From assembly GCA_018881555.1 (NCBI GenBank), contig JACAXG010000034.1:199327-263326 (forward strand): DNA of 64,000 nt, written 5' to 3'. Positions 1 to 13,939 of this stretch are shown here, piece after piece. The notes under the pieces are model-generated. The model saw only the letters and a program-made list of their open reading frames with translations. It was not told the DNA's origin and did not search any database. Source of the stretch: Amblyornis subalaris. Its lineage: Eukaryota > Chordata > Aves > Passeriformes > Ptilonorhynchidae. Each line of letters opens with the position of its first letter. Position 1 is the first letter of the stretch. Made by a program: the position numbers and the translations under genes.

Positions 1-2129
1 CCCTCTGCCAGCCTCTGGGCTATAACATCATGGCAGAAAATGGTATGAGTGATGTTCTGCGCTCTTGTAAGCTTGACTGTTCCAAGCTTTGTCAGTGGCA
101 ACCTGATTAAATACCACATTATTGCTTTTTGTGTCCCCAAAATAATGGGAATGAACAGAGCAGAGGTCCCTGTGGTTGAGGCAAGGTATTGCCCCTTGTT
201 GCCTGGTGTGGGTCCTCACCCTTCACTGCTGCACAGAAGAAATGGCCCCTCCATTCACTTTAGGAGAGACATGCAGGGGCAGTAGCCAGGCTGATGAATA
301 CAGTCCTTAACACACTCCTCTGAGGAGATGCTGTGCCCCTGGTTGTTACTTACTGCCTTTTAAATCAAAGGTAAAACCAAGGTCCGGCATTAGTGCATCT
401 TGGCCCTCAGGTGGATGATGATGAGTTTTAAATACCTCCAGAGCTTTGAGGTATTCAGTATGGGGTGGCTGGGCACCTCACCGTCGTCGCCTCACTCACG
501 ATGAAAATTAGCACATAAGCCAGACAATGCTGTCAGATACAGTCCCAGCTGGTGCTAGAACGGGTTCTAACTAGCAATGAGAACAGCAAGGACTCCTGTC
601 TTGGTAAAGACCATACTTATACATACTTATTTGCATGACAATCACTAAATACCAGATGTGGGCTTTTTCCCGTTTTAAGAACACAAAGACAAATTACATG
701 TAAAATTGCCCCAAACTGACCCCTTCCCTGAAACTTTCTGCTTTGACGTTCTGTTAAAAAATTCCAGCTTGGCTTTAGTCACGGCAAAGAATTTTCTCCT
801 TAAAGTTGTTTTGGTCAGAAGAAAAAATAAATCTTTGTTTGCATGACTAGGTCTCAGTCATGAAAAACTGACCCCAAAAAATGCTGCTACAAGTTTCCCC
901 TGACTGTACAGACCCAACCCAGGGCATGTCATTTGAGAAGATGTATGCTTGAGCAGAGTGGGGACTGGAGGAATTTGAGGAAGAAAAAACCCTGGAAGCT
1001 CCTTGTTTGTTACTGTTTTGTTTAGCACAGAGCACTTGAACCACGTGAGACACCGGCAGCCGGGACCGTGTCACGTAAACAGCATGTGTGAGCCTGACAT
1101 TGCGACACTGCCCAGAGGGAGCTCTGGGAGACAAACATTTTTCCAGGCCACACAGACCTGGATGGGCTGGAACTGCTCTTTCCCCAGTGCCTGTGATGGG
1201 AGCCCAGGCCGTTCAGGACAGGCAGTTTTGGATCCTCTTCAAGGACCGAGCCATGTGTTGTCCTACATCCCCAATGTCCACTCTGTCCGTGAGTCATGCA
1301 GGCACTTATCAAGGTTTTGGATGATTCATCAGTATTCTCCAGACCTTTAGGGCTTGTAAAGCCAGACAGAAAATCTTGTAGAAATGGTTTTTCCTGTCTG
1401 AATCCCAGCCAGGCCTGTTTTGAGGACTACCTGGAAATAACTGGAACACAGTCGTGGTGGAAAAATTTCCCACAGTTTGAGCCCTGACCAGGGACTGGAA
1501 GCTGGACAAAGATTAAATCCAATTTTCTCAATTCTTAGGAAGTCCTGCGGTATATAAGAAAGCAAGGATATAAATCATTTCCCTGCTGCTCTAGGCTGGG
1601 CTTTCTGAAGGATATGAGTGACGGATGAACTTGGCTCCCCTATCTTTCTGGGACATGGGATCCAAACTCCATGTGGCTCCTCTGGAAATCTAGCCACATT
1701 CCTGGACAGAAGGGGGGCTTTTAAGTGGTGAGTCCTGCCTTTTTCCCTCTGGAAACAAGATTGATTTCTTCGTGTAATTGTGTTTGTCTTGTCCTGGCTT
1801 CAGGCTTTCCAACACTTAGTTCATCTTCTCCTTTGGCTGCACGGCAAATGCCAAGCAAGATCCCCTCTCTGGAAAGGATGGAAAAGTTGGTCTTTTTGTC
1901 CAATAAAACCAGAGCAGCTTTTCAGTTCCCAAACCTCCTGCCTATAGTCTGACAACAAAAGTTAAACCTTGTTGTAAACCCAGTCAGCCTGTGGAGGCTG
2001 GTAGTTGTTGCTGGCTTTCACCCTGGAAAATATCACTGATGGACAAAAGCCTTAGAGGTTTCAGGCATTTGGCTCTGGTAGGGTACCAAGCATGCAAAAT
2101 CATTTCTTGCATTAAGTCCAACCTAAGCA
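1..2129. other. No gene seen
   Basis: This is mixed-composition DNA. Open frames are short and mutually overlapping. No splice-consistent coding, RNA gene or repeat was recognised. Confidence 0.6.
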
Positions 2130-2520
2130 AACTAAATTGCAGCTTCCATGATTAATACGTGAAGCCACAGATACAAAGGTAGAAATCAGCAGTTCAGACC
2201 AAAGCAGTATCTGAATTTGAAAGGCACTCACCATTCGGCCTTTGAGAGCACTTTTGAAGCTGCCTGTAGAGAAAATAATTAAAGAGATGAAAGATACAGT
2301 GACTGATAGTAATAAATCACGTGCGGCTGTCTTTGTTCTCTCAGCAAATATAAATCACTTTTGCCTTTAAAATATAGCAACAAGCATTCTTCCCAGATTG
2401 CTTTGAATTTATTAGGCAAGGTCATTAGAAATGTATTAGGGCAAAATCTGAATTTATTAACTGAGTTCCTTAATAGCTTAATTGTTCAGTTAGAGAGGGT
2501 TGTGCACTCTGACTAGTTTT
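2130..2520. promoter_or_regulatory. Candidate conserved enhancer block 1
   Basis: This is an AT-rich, non-repetitive block dense in TF-like cores: GATTAATA, AATAATTAAAG, CACGTG (2318-2323), a SOX-type CTTTGTT (2331-2337) and several ATTA/TAAT. The look is that of vertebrate conserved noncoding elements. Conservation was not measured. Confidence 0.4.
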
Positions 2521-5500
2521 CAAGCAAGAAGGAAGATGGCCAGGAATGCAGGTTCCTAGGCAGGAGGTGCCACTGTCCCCAGAGGCAGACTGCTGGAATC
2601 ATGGGCAGTGAGGTGGCACGGGAGCAGGAGCACAGCAGGGGCACAGGGCATCTGAGACAGCTTCTAATCAGCATCAGGCAGGTGTGTCCTTGGGAATTGG
2701 CTTAGAGTTGGCCAGGATATCTTTTGGGAAGGAAACTTGCTGCAGGGACTGCAGCTGGGCTAAGTCAGAGCTTGGGTTAGGCTTTTTTAGCGTGTACTAA
2801 TTTGGGAGGGCAGTTGGGAAGCTGAGTGTCAGACAAGTTTAGCTCCACTTTGGTCCCCGCTGGGACCACCCAGCAGCAGGCACAGCTCTGTGCCACATGG
2901 AACTGTCTTCTGCCAACCAACAGCTTTGAATTCAGCTGGGTTTTTGTGTGTGCATGCAGGAGGCTCTTCCAGCCTTCACCTCTGAGACATTGAAGCTGAA
3001 ACTGCTCTTCAAGGTGCTTTGCTCATTGCACTGCAGGTGTGTGTCCCCACTTGCAGGACATGACACACTCCACACCATTGTCCTTCCCCAGCAGGGATCA
3101 TTTGCCAGGAGAGGCATTTCTGGAAGCAGCCAAACCCAACAGACTCATCTGCACATGTGCTTCTCTTCCTCTCGGCAGGATGAGGGAGGAGGCACACAGC
3201 AGATCTGAGTCACAGACACTGAGCACGTCTGAGGTTTTGGTTTCACAGACCACCAAAGGGCCATCACCACAGCTGGGTGAGCTCGTGTGGAGCTGCTGCG
3301 ACAGGGCTTGCGGCACCCTCCAGGGTCTGTTCAAAGCAGCACAGACCTCAACTGCAGGAGGAAGAGACACCAAATATCATCTTTATCATGGCTTTCAGCT
3401 CACTCCGAGGCTGCTACCACTCAAGCATCTGCAGCCTCCAACTGATAAAACTCTTTAGCTTAGTTAACAAACCTTTGCTATGTTCAGCATGCAAAGCCTC
3501 TGCTGAACCTGTGAGCTGGGCCAGCACCTTCCTCTGGGTCAGGAGACGCACAAGTGAAGACTTCCAGTGAGGACCAGTTCCTCCCAGGATGTTCAGTTCC
3601 ATGAAACAATATGATTTCCTCAGTTTTTCTTCATTTTCAGGTAGAATTTGGAGTCTTTCCTTCCTCTTTTTCCCCATCCTTTTTCTACCTGCTCAGGAGG
3701 AGCCAAGTACCACAGGAGTCACTATAAGACAGACTGGCAGATTACAGCCCTTGCTGAAATCAAAGGGTATTTTGCTTTGTGGAAGACTCCATGATTAGAT
3801 CCCCAAATTTTTCACTGTGGCATGATTTCTCTTTCTCCCTAACAATGGGTCGCTCCAGAGAAAGGAAGAAGGTAAGAGGAGAAAACATGAATTTAATGAC
3901 TGCAGTAACAAACTTTATTACAGCAACTTTATGGGGAGAAAATGTCTCAAAATCTTCACTGCATAACAATGTCCCGACAGACATGATGTCATTGCGTCTT
4001 AAAAGGTGTTTGCGTTGGAAAATCTTTTCAACGGTGTTTTAAGGGTCTGCTTAAATGATTAATAAGGTTTATTCATGTGATTTATTATCTCAAAAAAGAA
4101 AATTCAGTAAGCATAAAATATATTTGAAAGGGATGACAGTGTTTATTAATGTTACAGGTGTTACATTGCCAGATGTTATCAAAATAAANATGCTTACCTG
4201 TAAGAGAAAAATATAGTATCTGGTCAAGTTTTATACATCTATACAGGGCACTATATATGTGCCCTGGCAATTTGTGTTAGAAGGAAGAAGTAGCTGGGCA
4301 GAATATCATTTTGGACCTTGTGTCACCAAATAACATGAGAGTTCACCTGTTTTCCCTGCTCACTAGAGANACACCTCTATGTGATGTATATTTTGCTAAG
4401 TCCATCCACTAATGCTATTTAATGGTGTTTATTATTGCACATCTGTGAATATTTATATAATGGACAATATCTAAATCTCCTCCCAACGGGACTTGTTGAA
4501 GTTAAACTCACTCCACAAGCACAGAGAGGGCCAACTGCTGGGGGTGAGCACAGCAGCACATGACTGATACCAAAATCAACCACAGTTGGCTGTTTCAGCC
4601 TTTCAGCTCTTCATCTCTGAAATTCCTCTTTCCCACGTGTAAGGTCAACCTGCAGGCAGAGTTATAGTTTCAGCAAAATCCTTCTGAACCAAAGTCCTAC
4701 TTCTTGCCTTAAAAATNCATAGAAAGACTGAAGCTGCCTTTATTTCCAGTGGAAGTTTTTCTGATGGGGAAGACTTCAGAGGCCAAATGGGTTTGCTCAA
4801 ACACATCTTATTTTTTAGATCTCTGAATCACAAGAAATTATTTTAGATTATTAGAAATGAGGAGACTTAGGACCTTCTCCTATACCGACTGTATGGTGAC
4901 TCCTTATGGTCTTTTCCCATTAACTCTCTGAAGGCTACAAATGCCCACAGATGTTCCTGTGCTCCACTCAAACACTGGCTGGTCCCTGCCACCAGCCCAG
5001 GGAGCTCTGCAGTGCCATAGTCCTCAATTGCCAATGGCTAAGGAGTGCCCAGGCTGGGCTAAACCACATCCTNAACCACAGGCTGACTTCAGAAATCTTA
5101 GACTTGACTTCCTGAGACTCTCTTTCTCCTGTGTGAACTAGGGATAAGGATTTCCCTGACCTGATGGCACTGAGATTAANGGTCTAGGTGAGAAGTCCCA
5201 TTTCCTCGCCAGGACTTATCATCTTTGTGCTCTCTCGGACGACACCAGGATGCCTCCTGCCTTCCTCACAATTCCATCCTGGACACCCTGGCAATGACTG
5301 CTCCCAGCCCTGCTCTCAGCTCAGAGCACATCACCACTAAGCATCTCCACAGCTTCTGCCCCTGTGCAGAGTAATTCCTACAAAGAAAAGTTGCCAGAGA
5401 AGCAAAGCCTTTAAAGGAAGTTGGATTTGTTTATCTGGAAGTGTCCACTTCCAAAATTTTCAACTTCCATCCCTTGGGCACAAATACTGAACAGTCGCCT

Positions 5501-5589
5501 GTGTCCTGGGAAGGCTGTGGTCCTCTCCTACTGCCCTGTGACTCTTCTACCCCACACTGAGGGCCCTGCTCATATTGCCAACAGTGCGA
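2521..5589. other. No gene seen
   Basis: GC-richer stretches alternate with AT-rich 3.8-4.9 kb sequence. An overlapping RBPJ-like and E-box motif (TTCCCACGTG) lies at 4630-4639. No supported exons. Confidence 0.55.
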
Positions 5590-6250
5590 TTTTGGCACCT
5601 CCTGGCATTTCTAACCTTTATTAAAATAAGCCCTAATGGAAATTGCATTCTGCCTCCTCTGGGGTTTCCATGGAGCAGATCTAATTATCTTTCTTTAATA
5701 GCACTAATTGGCGCCCTCATAGCCCTGGCCCTTCAGCCCACTCCTCTGCGCTCCNTTTATTCCTTGTGCTGCCCTGGCCTCTCAGGCTGGATGGGATTTA
5801 AGCATGGTCTGATGGTTTGTGAAACCACTTTGACTTCTTGCCCTCAATTCGCTCGTGCTACCTGAGCTCCCCGACCTGTTGACAGAGGAGCTTTCCTTTG
5901 TCTTTGCAAATTGACACAGCTGCACACTTCGCAAACAGACTCAGATGTTGAGCTTTGGGCTGAATGGACCCTCCAGATTAGCACAGGGAGAATCAGCTTT
6001 AAAAACGCTAAGCTGGAGCCAACAGCAGGAGAATGGAGTGAAGCTCTTTATCAGGATTCACTGCCATAGAAAGGGGCTCCCCGCTCTTGCAGTGATATTT
6101 ACTTCCCTTTGGGGAGGACATTCCTGGAGCCGATAGCTCATCCTGACCCTGTACCCAGAGTTAATTAGCCAACTGTATAATGGGGGGATTCGCCCGGAGA
6201 TTACATGAGGTGATCTCTCACCACACACACTGTTTGCTGAGTGGTTTGGG
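5590..6250. promoter_or_regulatory. Candidate conserved enhancer block 2
   Basis: Two AT-rich cores, about 5610-5720 (TATTAAAATAAG, CTAATTATC, GCACTAATTGGC) and 6150-6250 (GAGTTAATTAGCC), lie in unique sequence. They resemble homeodomain-rich conserved elements; inferred from appearance. Confidence 0.35.
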
Positions 6251-6639
6251 GCTCTTGGCAAGCACAAAAGCACAAATGCAAGCAGGAGAAAATCTGGCAT
6301 GGGGGGGTTGCTGCCACAGAGCTCGACAGAGCTGCGGGCAGGGGCCGAGGCCGCATCCTGCTGTATCCCTGCCCTCCCAGGGTCCCACTCCCCCATCCTC
6401 ATGGCATGTGTGGACACAGGCATGTAAACCTTTATAAGGTTCTTTTTGCAAGTGGCTTGGAAAGTTGTCCATAGAGATGAACTTGCCAAAACTGGAGCAA
6501 AACTGGTAGGAAAGAGGTGGGGGTCACTTCTGCTTTGCAGTAGAGCCAGGGTGGGAGCAGGGAGAAAGTGGCTGTCGAGGTAGCCATCTGCTGCCCTGCC
6601 TTGTCCGGAGGCAAGGGGACGAGATCAGCATTGGAGGCA

Positions 6640-6880
6640 ATTAACACTGAACAACTTGTTGATGATTTTATAGCAGGTTAAAGAAAATGCCTCAAATAAA
6701 ACTACGGGAGACCTTCTATAACTCTACATGGCTATAAATATGTATTAACTTAATTACTATCAGCAATTACAGCTCAGTTTGGGAACAGTTAAAGTGGGTG
6801 CACACAAAAAGGGATTATTATCCTTAGAAAATGAGTGTGAAGATAAAAGGGATTTAATTCACATTAGCTAATGAGCAGAG
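6640..6880. promoter_or_regulatory. Candidate conserved enhancer block 3
   Basis: A compact AT-rich block with GGCAATTAACA, CTTAATTACTATCAGCAATTACAG and CATTAGCTAATGAG cores, unlike the GC-rich flanks. Motif-based inference only. Confidence 0.4.
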
Positions 6881-9800
6881 GCAGAGCTGCAGAAACAGCA
6901 TCCCCCTTCTGCTTTACAGTGCTTGCAAAGGGGACAGGGAGCAGCCAGGCCCCAAGTCCAGGGCAAGTGAAGGCCACGTGTGTGCCTGGTGAGGCACCCT
7001 GAAGGGCTGGCACTTCCAGGGGGTGGAAGGAAAGATCCTGACACCAAGTGAACTGCCTGCCCTCCACAGGGTCACATGCCCGCTGGAGTTACACTCTTGT
7101 GCTTGGTTACTTCATCCTCAGCCGCTTCAGGGGGCTCAGGACCAACACCTGTCANCCACCCACTGGATGTCACTTCCCTCATTTTCTCCCTGGGTCTATG
7201 AGCATGTGTTGCTTACAGCTGCAGGAGCTGGTGGGACGTGTTCAGGATGGAAGGTCTGTATTCTAGAGGCATCACATTTTGCCCAGAATGCCTAAACTGA
7301 CTCCAGGAAGAGCTGGAAAATCATCTCTCCTTGGACTGAGCATGTGTCTCTCCTTTTNCTGACTTGTTACAGTGGTTCCTAGCCCTGTACCTTAAAGAAA
7401 AATGCCTGATTTCCTGTTAAATGTGCCCTGATTCCCTTTCCTGGTTTTGAGTCTTGTTTTAACATTCCTTATTAAACTGAATATTCTTCTATTTCTTCTT
7501 CCTATCATCACTTTTACAAGTTTCACCACCTGCTCATTTTTCCGTGCAAAATTGGTTGAGCTCTGCAAGCTCCAGAAAGCTCATTTTTGCCTTCAAGTAA
7601 TTTCTGTGACTTTCTTGGCACTTGCCAACATTTCAGCACACTTTTGCAGTGTGAGCACCAGAAGGTGATAAGCTTCTTCCTGCGACTGTGTCCCAGGACC
7701 TCCTTGGTGTTTAGTTACAGCAGCACCACTCTGCTGGAGCCAAATCTTCCTGAGAACCAGAAAGTTCTTAGTCCTCACCCTGAGCCCTTCATCACCTGCT
7801 GGTCCCCTCTCCTTGCCTCAGCTCCTCATCTCCAGTGTAATTAACATTGTCTTAAACATTCATTCCTCACTCTCACTGGCATACTTGGAAGTTGAATTCT
7901 CAATTATATGTTAACTCGTGTATAAAGGCCAATAGTGAATCAAAAGCATTGGAATATTTTGCCTTCTGCATCCATCTCTGGTGAGCTGTTTGACTAACCA
8001 AGTAGGGGTTGGCAGTGGTTGTCGGTGATGCACCGAGCATTTCCCGAGTGCATCTCCTGGGTCTGCCCAGCTGCCTTTGGCACACAATGGCTCGTGCTCC
8101 ACAACCCAGACCTGCATGTCAGACTCCCTCCGGGCTGGATTGCTGGGGTTTCCAGGGCACCATGGGCTCGTCCTGAAACTGCTCCTGCTCTTTGAAGATG
8201 CAAAGTGCCCTTACTCACAATCCCAGCCTTTAAGACTGGGGAACAGAGCTGGGAACCTGGTGAGATAAAGCTTCTTTGTGATGCCAGTGCTTTTGTNATG
8301 CACCGAGGCTGCCAATACAATTGCAATGTCCCTTATCAAGTCCTTAGCCCAGCCTTCGAGTTTGGGGCCAGAAGGGAAAGAGACTGCCTAGGAAAGCTCC
8401 GGGAGGTGAGGAACACGGCTAACAGGATATTCTGTAGCGCTGAAAAAATGGAAAACTGGAAAACCGGGCAGGTTTCAAGAATGGCAAAAGGACAATGAAC
8501 CTCTGGATGGTCCTGGGTTATCTTGACTTTCTAAACTTGGGCACAGGCAACATTTTCAGGCTGCTGCCTGAGCATAGGTGCTGCTCTTCCTTGGTGCCAC
8601 CCCAGGAGCTGCCTTGTCCAAGGTCCCCATTCAGCTGGCACTGAGCTGTGACCACCAAGACAATCTGAGCACCCAGAGACCACTGCCTGTGAGTCATGGA
8701 CAGGAACAGAGCAAACTGGCGTTCTCCAGTGCGAGATGTTGTTTTACTGCCTTACAAAACGCATTTATCACTATGGAATATGACTTTTACACATATCATG
8801 TGCTTTTGTTCCCTAATCCACACCTTCAGCCCCGAGCTCAGGTCACCTGTGTTCAGCATGCCTTTACTGTTACTTATCCCTGCAAATGACAACCTTTCCC
8901 AAAGGCTCCTGCCAGCATCCCGGGCAAGAGATCTATCTGAGGAGGAGCCTGGGTCTGGGCTCTGGAATGACATTTGGAGCAGTAGCAACGTTTGAACACA
9001 ATGGTATTTCCTTTTGAGGGAAAAAAAAGACCCTTCAACTTGTTTTCTCTCCCCCACGCCCCCCTCCTGGAGGAGATATTGCCAAGGCTCACAGATGGGA
9101 TCGTTTACAGTTTCCTTTTGAGCTGCCTTGGCCCTTTCAGGTTTTGTTTATTCGAGCTGAGCTGTCAAACAGGGGAGGGTGGGTTGGGGAAGGCCTCCCT
9201 TCCATATTCTGATTTGGATTGGGGTTGCTCAAATTCCCCATCTGACAGAAGATGATTGATGAGAACGATACTGGCTGTAAACCTGGGAGGCTTTGGAGAT
9301 CGGGCAGCTCTGCTCTTTGCAGGGCCTTAAATCCCAGTTGTCAGAGCAATGTGGGGAATGGCATCCCAAGGTAATTACAAACCAACAACAGGAAAAGCCA
9401 TTGGCAATGGCAGGCGCTCCAGCATTGCTATGGAATGGCTGGAAAGGCAGTTGGGATTTTTTTGGTTTACTTTGCTTGTGAAAACACGCACACATGGTCC
9501 TGAGCTGAGGCCAAAATGTGCTTACAAAAAACAGGGCCTAGAGAGGATGGGGAGAGACAAGATGCAGCAGAAAATTGCCTGGAATATTTCTGGAGAGCCG
9601 GGGAGCACACCAGAGAGGAGGAAGTCATTGCTACATGCAAAATCTTTGGCAATTATCCTGGCGGCAATGGGATAAATACACACTTAAGAGCATGAAACCA
9701 GCTGGGACAGTGCTGGTCCACCCTGATGGCCCAGAGCTTCCCGCAGCCTCCTCTCCTGCAAGCAGCTCTCACTGCATGAGTGCCAGCCTCAGTTTCTCCA

Positions 9801-10679
9801 AACCAAGACTTGGAGGGTAAGGAAAGGAGATGGATGAGAGCATGAGATCCCTGTTTGACTCATGGGCCCAGGAGACAAGGACGGGAGGCACAGGATGTCA
9901 TCACATGTGAATCAGAATGCTGGCCCTGCCCCAGATGCATGACTTGATCAGCAAAGCTCTTCAGGGGACATGTACAGGGAAGCTGAACTTTAATCTGGTC
10001 TGGCACATGTGCTAGCAATGGCTTTCAGCAAAAAAGATTCATCAGCACCTTTTGTCATGCCTGATTCAGGCAGGTTAGCACTGCCAAGGAGGTGTACAAA
10101 GGCTGTATGGGATGGGAATGCCTGTGCCCATGCTGGTAGCTCCTACACTGGGCACTGAGCCACCAGTTTCTCCTTTCCAAGCAGGATGGTGGGTACGGAC
10201 TGGCAGCAATTTTCATTGCTGCTGCTGAACAGACGTGTTCTGGTGTTAGACTTGCTGGACTACAGGGTGTGTGACCTGGATTAGGTCTCCAGGAGTTTTA
10301 TCCAAAGCTGTAAGCACCCACAAGCCTTTGGATGGGAAATTTAACAAAGCCAGGAGAGCTAAGATAGAAACTCAGGGTGAAGCAAGTTTCTAAGCTAGAT
10401 GCACTTAAGAGTGGCTGCTCCAGTTAGACTGGCTGACTCTGCAGGGCTGGGATGGGAAGGAGGGGATTTCCCCTCCCTTCGCCTGTGCTGCTGGTTTAAA
10501 TCCAACCACAACTGAGCAGTAAATAAGAGTTACCACCCAGCAGCTGCTGGATGACCTGTGTGCAGTGAGTCACTGAGCTCTGGCCACGCAGCCCTGCACA
10601 CATCAGCAGCAGAGGACGCCTGGGCTGAAAAGTGCATTTTCTTTGGGAATGTGCTCTCATCTGGGTGAGCCCTGCAGCG

Positions 10680-10805
10680 CTCCCTGTGCGCCAGTGCTAC
10701 AGAGGCATCCTGGGACGCAGTGATGTGCACCAGCGCTGCAGACACATCCCAAAACCAACGGTCCCTGCACACCAGTGCTGTGCCACCAGCACAACAGCCA
10801 GCATC
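10680..10805. repeat. Three diverged ~40-bp tandem units
   Basis: The motif GCxCCAGYGCTRYxGAxRCATCC recurs at about 10688, 10727 and 10768, which suggests an old threefold tandem duplication. Identity is modest. Confidence 0.4.
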
Positions 10806-11343
10806 CGTGTGCTGCAGCTCAGCCATCAGGATACACGGGGCCGGCGGCGGAACAGCACCGGTGGGACCAGTAACTGGAATAGCCATGGTTAAAGGGGAGC
10901 CAGTGCCTTGTAACTCTGCTGAGTGATCTGTGATCAGCAAGAGAGAGTCATGGTGCTGTGGCTGGTCAGGCTGAGCCTGTGGCAGCTTGGGCACATTCAT
11001 AACTGCCTTGGTGACATGGGGTTACGCAGGTGGGGCAGGGTAAATGTTTGAATACAGGGAGGATGCTAAATCCTGACAGTTCCCCAGTGTCTCATGGACC
11101 TGACAAACAGAGGGGGATTTGAGCAGACTTTTGAAGGGCAGAGCAGACTTTTTATAAGAACTTCCTCTCCTGGGTAGATAGGACAAAAAGGGGGTAAAGC
11201 CAAGCAAAAACCCATGGCTGCTTATTTATCTGTTATGTTCAGGAGAGCTGAGCCATACACACCTCCCACTGTGATGGGACTGCACAAACACACAAGGACA
11301 GTCAGGTCCTGCCCCAGAGTTTCTAATCTAAGATGAGGAATTT

Positions 11344-11369
11344 AAAAAAAAAAACAAAACAAAACAAAC
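11344..11369. repeat. A-rich (AAAAC)n tract
   Basis: An 11-A run followed by four AAAAC-like units. No retroposon body was recognised next to it. Confidence 0.85.
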
Positions 11370-11499
11370 TTGGAGGAGTAGCAGCTCTTCAATCTCTCTG
11401 TAGATCTCCATCTGGTAAAAGAAGTGCAGACAGGGGCATGTTCCCTCCACATCAGCTGCACAGCAAGAGCAGCTTAGATGAACTCTCCTGGCTGGTAAT

Positions 11500-11712
11500 A
11501 AAATGATTTTACATATGTAGGAAGCAGGATGTGCAAAGCCCAGGAGTCTGATCTTGTTTCTGAGATCAAACAGAGTCTTATTGTACAGGGGTGTGGAGCT
11601 GATGTAACTGTCTAGTGTGCCGGACACAATCGCCGTGGTTACGCAGCTGGACCGGAATAAAGCAAGTCTGTATCTGAACTCATTAATTTTTACAACCAAC
11701 TGAACCACTCTG
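11500..11712. promoter_or_regulatory. Candidate conserved enhancer block 4
   Basis: Unique sequence with ACACAATCGCCGTGG (SOX-like ACAAT), GTTACGCAGCTGG (CAGCTG E-box) and CTCATTAATTTTT. A 192-codon open frame on the minus strand spans it, but its product looks like no known protein, so I read the block as regulatory. Confidence 0.35.
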
Positions 11713-13189
11713 CCTTTTTCTTTTGCCTTTTTGGTGGCAGAGGACTGTCGTGCTGCAGCAGAGGGGCTCCCCCAGCCATCGGCCCCTCGCCTGCAGCGCG
11801 GCAGGTCGCGGCTGGCACGGCGGTGAGCAGCCAAATCCCTGTGACCCCCCCCAGCCCAGCCGCCCTCTGTATCCCTGGGGATGCTCAGCCAGCTGCACGG
11901 GTCCATTTCTGAGACAGGCCAGGAGCTGCGGGGATTAGGGATGAAAATACAGGCTTAATGTGAGCAGAGCTGTTGCTCTGTCAGCTACAGGTTATGTCAA
12001 TGTTTCCATTAGAAACCCCTGGTTGCAAGGTTTATGGTTTGGCTGTGAAAGTGCCCTCCAGGCTGGGCTCTGGCAAGCCAGGCAAACTCAGGTTTTTCTG
12101 CTGAAATAGTCGATGCGGCTGCTTCCACACTCACACATCGCTTCTCTCGGGCAGGCAAATCAAGGGGGCTCGTTCAGCAAGCTGTGCGGGCAGCAGGACT
12201 CAGCACACTGCCCTGGGGGCCCAGAGAGACCCCCTGAGTGGCCCTGCCTGCCTCGGGGAGAGTGCTGTGTCCCCAGGCAGGCAGGGCAGGCAGGGCAGGG
12301 CAGGCAGGGCAGGGCTGCCTGGCCAGCACTTGCACCGTGGGATCCTGGGCTCACAGGCGATGTGGCAATGCAAACCATGAGGTGAATTTACCAAAAGACA
12401 AACCAGAGGCACAGCACCAGAGCCAGGGCTGGTGAACTGCAGCAGGGTGAGGGTGTGGGACTGGGACTCTTGGTTTCTTCTGGCCACCAGAAAAGGACCA
12501 GGAAGCCACCTCACACTCCTCTGCAATAACCATCCCTATGCTCCCATGGTGTCCGTCCCCCAGAGCCTGGCCAAGAGCTGCGCATCCTGGTCCAGGTGCC
12601 TGACAGACAGCCATGGCCCAGGAAGGACGCCAGCCCAGCAGTTGGCAGGCAGTTTTTATGCAGCNGCCAGAATCCTGTAAGAGGCTCTCCTGGCCGGCAG
12701 CAGGCTGAGACTGGATCTCACCCTGCCCTGGCTGCTCGCTCCTGGGGTGTCCTGCCTGGCCATGGGACAAACACGCATCCAGGCCTCCTCCCGTCATCCC
12801 ACCCCTTCTCACTCCTGGGAAGCTGCTCCTGAGATACATGCATCATTTGCCTATTTTAAAGAGCTGCGAAGAGCACTTGCAGGCTGGGATTTCACTGTGA
12901 GCATGATCTCCCAGGGCAGGCAAGACTACATTCTTCCCTTGCTCTTTCCACCTGGAAGGCTAGAAAACAGGAGAGAGAAGCCAGCAAGCTGCTGGGCATG
13001 GTGCTGAGCCCCCAAAGGCATAGCATCTGCTTCCCTTGCAAGGGAGTACACGTACATCCCCTGCCCAGCTGTAAGCGTGCTTGGTTCCACACAGAGATGC
13101 TGCAGGTGGGCAGCTCCCTCCATCCCAGGCCCCACATTTCCCCCACCATCCCATGGGGAGGCAATGGGAAGGCAGGGAGTGCACTCCAG
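11713..13189. other. No gene seen
   Basis: GC-rich unique DNA with the short tandem repeat at 12.28 kb. Many overlapping frames on both strands follow from low stop density. Confidence 0.55.
12275..12318. repeat. GGCAGGCAGG/GCAGG short tandem repeat
   Basis: Alternating GCAGG and GGCAG units run for about 40 bp in a guanine-rich strand. Confidence 0.85.
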
Positions 13190-13320
13190 AGGTAAGAGCT
13201 GCAGCACCAGCTTGGGGGCACAAAAAGAAATACAAAATATTAAGGAATAATTTTCATCTTTTGCCCCCATTACAGCAAAGCGTCCCCATTTAGATTTACA
13301 GTTAACACTGAAGCATCTGG
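13190..13320. promoter_or_regulatory. Candidate conserved enhancer block 5
   Basis: A sharp AT-rich island (ATATTAAGGAATAATTTTCAT, ATTACAGCAAAG, TTTACAGTTAACAC) between GC-rich flanks. Inferred from composition. Confidence 0.3.
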
Positions 13321-13939
13321 TGCATTTTAGCACATGGTCTCGGGCTATTGCACATCCCAGACAGGCAGGAATGGTGCAGCTGGGGCAAGCAGCGTGGCAG
13401 AGAGGGCAGTGAGCAGCTTCTGCTCCTGGCTTCAAAACCGCCTATGTTCTGGGTTCCCATCCCCAACCATCCCACCAGAGAGGGCTCGTCACTGGGGCTC
13501 TGCTTGGCTGCCCCACAATGCCCATGACTCTCCAAACTGCAGGCTCGGCTCGCCCAAAAACCAACAGAGAGAGAAAAAAAGGAGGGGAAAAAGAAAAAGG
13601 CCAACTCCTTGCTGTTTTTCTGCTGCCTTTCCAGTATACTTGAGTTACCATGGTTAACTTTCCACTGTTCTCCTTGACCCCTGCAGCTTTCCCTTATGAG
13701 TTAGTGTCCTGGAATGTCTCTTTACGAGGTGCCTACAGAAGTAAAACTGACCTGATGCCAGTGCCCCCACACTGAGGACTTTATTAGTTTTTTAATTTTC
13801 TGTCTGGGTGCTCTCACTTGCCTCAAACTTTCCACAGCTGCTAGGATTTATTAATGAAGGAGGTTCATTTGTGTCTTGCCTTCCCTTCCCTTGCTCACTT
13901 AATTGGTGGTGTTGCTTTGCCAGTTGCTATTTTTAATGG

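Larger units (their letters stand above)
6881..11499. other. No gene seen
   Basis: Mostly unique sequence of mixed composition. Frames of up to about 150 codons occur but are proline/serine/histidine-rich and shared between frames. Only an A-rich tract (11344-11369) and weak tandem units (10.7 kb) were found. Confidence 0.55.
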
